From the NCBI GenBank assembly GCA_018304285.1, contig JAGVWL010000005.1:1-6200 (forward strand): a stretch of 6,200 bases of DNA. The letters run 5' to 3'. The notes under the pieces were generated by a model. It was not told where the DNA came from. It ran no database searches and saw only the letters and a list, made by a program, of their open reading frames with translations. A program made the position numbers and the translations under genes. Numbering within the stretch: position 1 is the first letter of the stretch; each line of letters starts with the position of its first letter. This document shows, piece after piece, positions 5,336 through 6,200 of this stretch. This stretch comes from Microcaldota archaeon (GTDB lineage Archaea; Micrarchaeota; Micrarchaeia; Norongarragalinales; Norongarragalinaceae).

Positions 5336-5357
5336 GAATCACTTGAATTTCGGGGAG

Positions 5358-5366
5358 TATTTAAAG
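5358..5366 (-). promoter_or_regulatory. TATA box of the secreted-protein gene
   Basis: On the minus strand CTTTAAATA is a near-consensus archaeal TATA box. Start of transcription is expected near 5336, giving a leader of about 80 nt before ATG 5256, longer than elsewhere in the window. The box lies inside an inverted repeat, AGTAT-N6-ATACT (5356-5371). Confidence 0.55.
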
Positions 5367-5457
5367 ATACTTTCATTCCGGCGCTTTATGCAAGGCAAAA
5401 CAAGGCGTTTCCAACCTTTTTTTGCCGTTTGAAGCTTTACGACGCTTTATTCCCGCG

Positions 5458-5483
5458 AGCGTTCAAGCGCAAGCTTGAGCGTT
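5458..5483 (+). repeat. 11-bp inverted repeat with GCAA loop
   Basis: Arms AGCGTTCAAGC (5458-5468) and GCTTGAGCGTT (5473-5483) flank GCAA. As plus-strand RNA this is an 11-bp stem with two G-U pairs closed by a GNRA tetraloop; as DNA it is an imperfect palindrome with a perfect 6-bp core. It ends 37 nt before ATG 5521 and just upstream of the A/T box at 5490-5500, so it could be a DNA operator or, if transcription starts further upstream, a leader hairpin. There is no U-tract after it on either strand, so it is not a terminator of the usual kind. Confidence 0.5.
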
Positions 5484-5489
5484 AGCATC

Positions 5490-5511
5490 ACTTAAAAAAA
5501 CCGAGGGGGGT
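5490..5511 (+). promoter_or_regulatory. A/T box and Shine-Dalgarno-like tract of the membrane regulator gene
   Basis: ACTTAAAAAAA (5490-5500) is TATA-like and centred about 26 nt before ATG 5521, which would fit a leaderless start. GAGGGGGGT (5503-5511) resembles a Shine-Dalgarno, 9 nt before the ATG, which would instead require an upstream promoter. The two readings conflict; the sequence does not settle which is used. Confidence 0.4.
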
Positions 5512-5520
5512 AAAAATAGC

Positions 5521-6200
5521 ATGAAGAAATTCTTCCTTTTCGTTGCACTGCTCTTAATCGCGCAAGGCGCTTTCGCGGCCACGCTTAAGGGAACGGTTTT
5601 CGATTCGCACTTGCAGCCCGCGCAAGCGATAGTGCAAATCAACACCACGCCCGTGCAAACGTTCGTAGCTCAAAACGGCTCTTTCTCTTTCGAAGTGCCG
5701 CGAGGGTTTTTCTTACTCACCGCCAGGGCGGGGAACAAGAGCGTTTCGGAGGCGGTCGCAATAATTTCCGACGGCGTTTTCAACGTGGATCTGGTGGTCT
5801 TGGGATTCGAATCCCCGCCGTTAAGCTTTCCGAACGTTTCGGAAGAAAGCGGTCTGGAAAACGGGGGGAGCAACGCCACCGCTCCGCCCGCACAGCAAAC
5901 TACTGCAGCCCCGTTCGACTGGGGGTTGGTTTACGCAGCGCTCTTCGCGATAGTCGCGGGCGCGCTGTTCTTCTTCCACAGGGAATTGAGGAAAACCGTG
6001 GGTGAAATCGGAAAGCTGCGCAAAGGCGTTTCAAGGCAGAACAACGTGCACAAAAAAGCACCCCGCGCGTTGGCAGCCAAGCCGCCCGCTTATTCCGGCC
6101 TTACCGACTTGCAGCAGAAAATACTTGAAGAGCTGCGCAAGAGCGACGGCAGGATGAACCAAAAGGAATTGCGCAAGCTCCTTCCTTTTTCCGAAGCCAA
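5521..6200 (+). CDS. Membrane-anchored protein: signal peptide, beta-sandwich, membrane helix, start of cytoplasmic winged helix (runs off right edge)
   Basis: 226 codons are in the window without a stop. Residues 1-19 are a signal peptide (MKK, hydrophobic core, FA|A). Residues 21-95 resemble a carboxypeptidase-regulatory-like beta-sandwich (TLKGTVFDSHLQPAQAIVQI, NGSFSFEVPRGFFLLTARAG). A low-complexity linker rich in Ser, Asn, Pro and Thr (98-130) leads to a membrane helix at about 133-152 (WGLVYAALFAIVAGALFFF), followed by the positive HRELRK, so the N-terminus is outside and the C-terminus in the cytoplasm. After a basic linker, residues 193-226 (LTDLQQKILEELRKSDGRMNQKELRKLLPFSEA) match the first two helices of MarR/ArsR-like winged helices. 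This is typical of archaeal membrane-bound one-component regulators, which pass an external signal to a DNA-binding domain. The start is fixed by the signal peptide. It is divergent from the secreted Kazal-like protein gene. The end of the winged helix lies outside the window. Confidence 0.85.
   Translation, partial: MKKFFLFVALLLIAQGAFAATLKGTVFDSHLQPAQAIVQINTTPVQTFVAQNGSFSFEVPRGFFLLTARAGNKSVSEAVAIISDGVFNVDLVVLGFESPPLSFPNVSEESGLENGGSNATAPPAQQTTAAPFDWGLVYAALFAIVAGALFFFHRELRKTVGEIGKLRKGVSRQNNVHKKAPRALAAKPPAYSGLTDLQQKILEELRKSDGRMNQKELRKLLPFSEA

Noticed and set aside
5458..5483. Inverted repeat considered as an intrinsic terminator or small RNA gene
   Set aside because: No U-tract follows it on either strand, and no promoter clearly reads into it as an independent RNA.
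1..6200. tRNA or rRNA genes, CRISPR arrays, insertion sequences, attachment sites
   Set aside because: No clover-leaf-like segment, regularly spaced repeat array, transposase frame or terminal inverted repeat was seen on reading both strands.

Overview
The window looks like a piece of an archaeal chromosome. AT-rich TATA-like boxes sit 25-40 nt upstream of several starts, ribosome binding sites are of the GAGGTG type, and the last gene has an architecture typical of archaea (extracytoplasmic beta domain, one membrane helix, cytoplasmic winged helix). Some genes have mainly bacterial relatives (class II FBPase GlpX, DUF2090 aldolase-like protein), a mixture often seen in DPANN-type archaea such as Diapherotrites. 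That placement is a guess from gene content and was not tested.

Layout. Positions 1-337 (minus) hold the N-terminal third or so of a phosphomannomutase/phosphoglucomutase that runs off the left edge. It diverges from a plus-strand cluster at 450-3831 of four genes: (1) a ribbon-helix-helix DNA-binding domain fused to a sugar-nucleotidyltransferase-like domain that lacks the catalytic signature loop; (2) a stand-alone DUF2090/IolC-C-terminal-like aldolase-fold protein; (3) GlpX fructose-1,6-bisphosphatase, overlapping gene 2 by 8 nt; (4) an intact sugar-phosphate nucleotidyltransferase. A minus-strand gene (3883-5256) converges on the cluster and encodes a secreted protein with a Kazal-like Cys motif, a long helical middle and an acidic tail. 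Across a 264-nt divergent region rich in palindromes and hairpins, the last gene (5521 to the right edge, plus) encodes a signal peptide, a beta-sandwich, a membrane helix and the start of a cytoplasmic winged helix.

How the genes may work together. The first block reads as gluconeogenesis feeding nucleotide-sugar synthesis: an aldolase-type step, fructose-1,6-bisphosphate to fructose-6-phosphate (GlpX), hexose-6-phosphate to hexose-1-phosphate (phosphohexomutase), then NDP-sugar (nucleotidyltransferase). The first gene of the cluster looks like a regulator built from a disabled copy of the pathway's own nucleotidyltransferase fold. Its promoter carries a perfect 9-bp direct repeat with a 10-bp period just after the TATA box, a plausible autoregulatory operator. 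This candidate metabolite-sensing repressor is the most interesting item in the window.

The right-hand block looks like a cell-envelope region: a secreted protein and a divergently transcribed membrane-spanning putative regulator. Whether the two are functionally linked is inference from position only.
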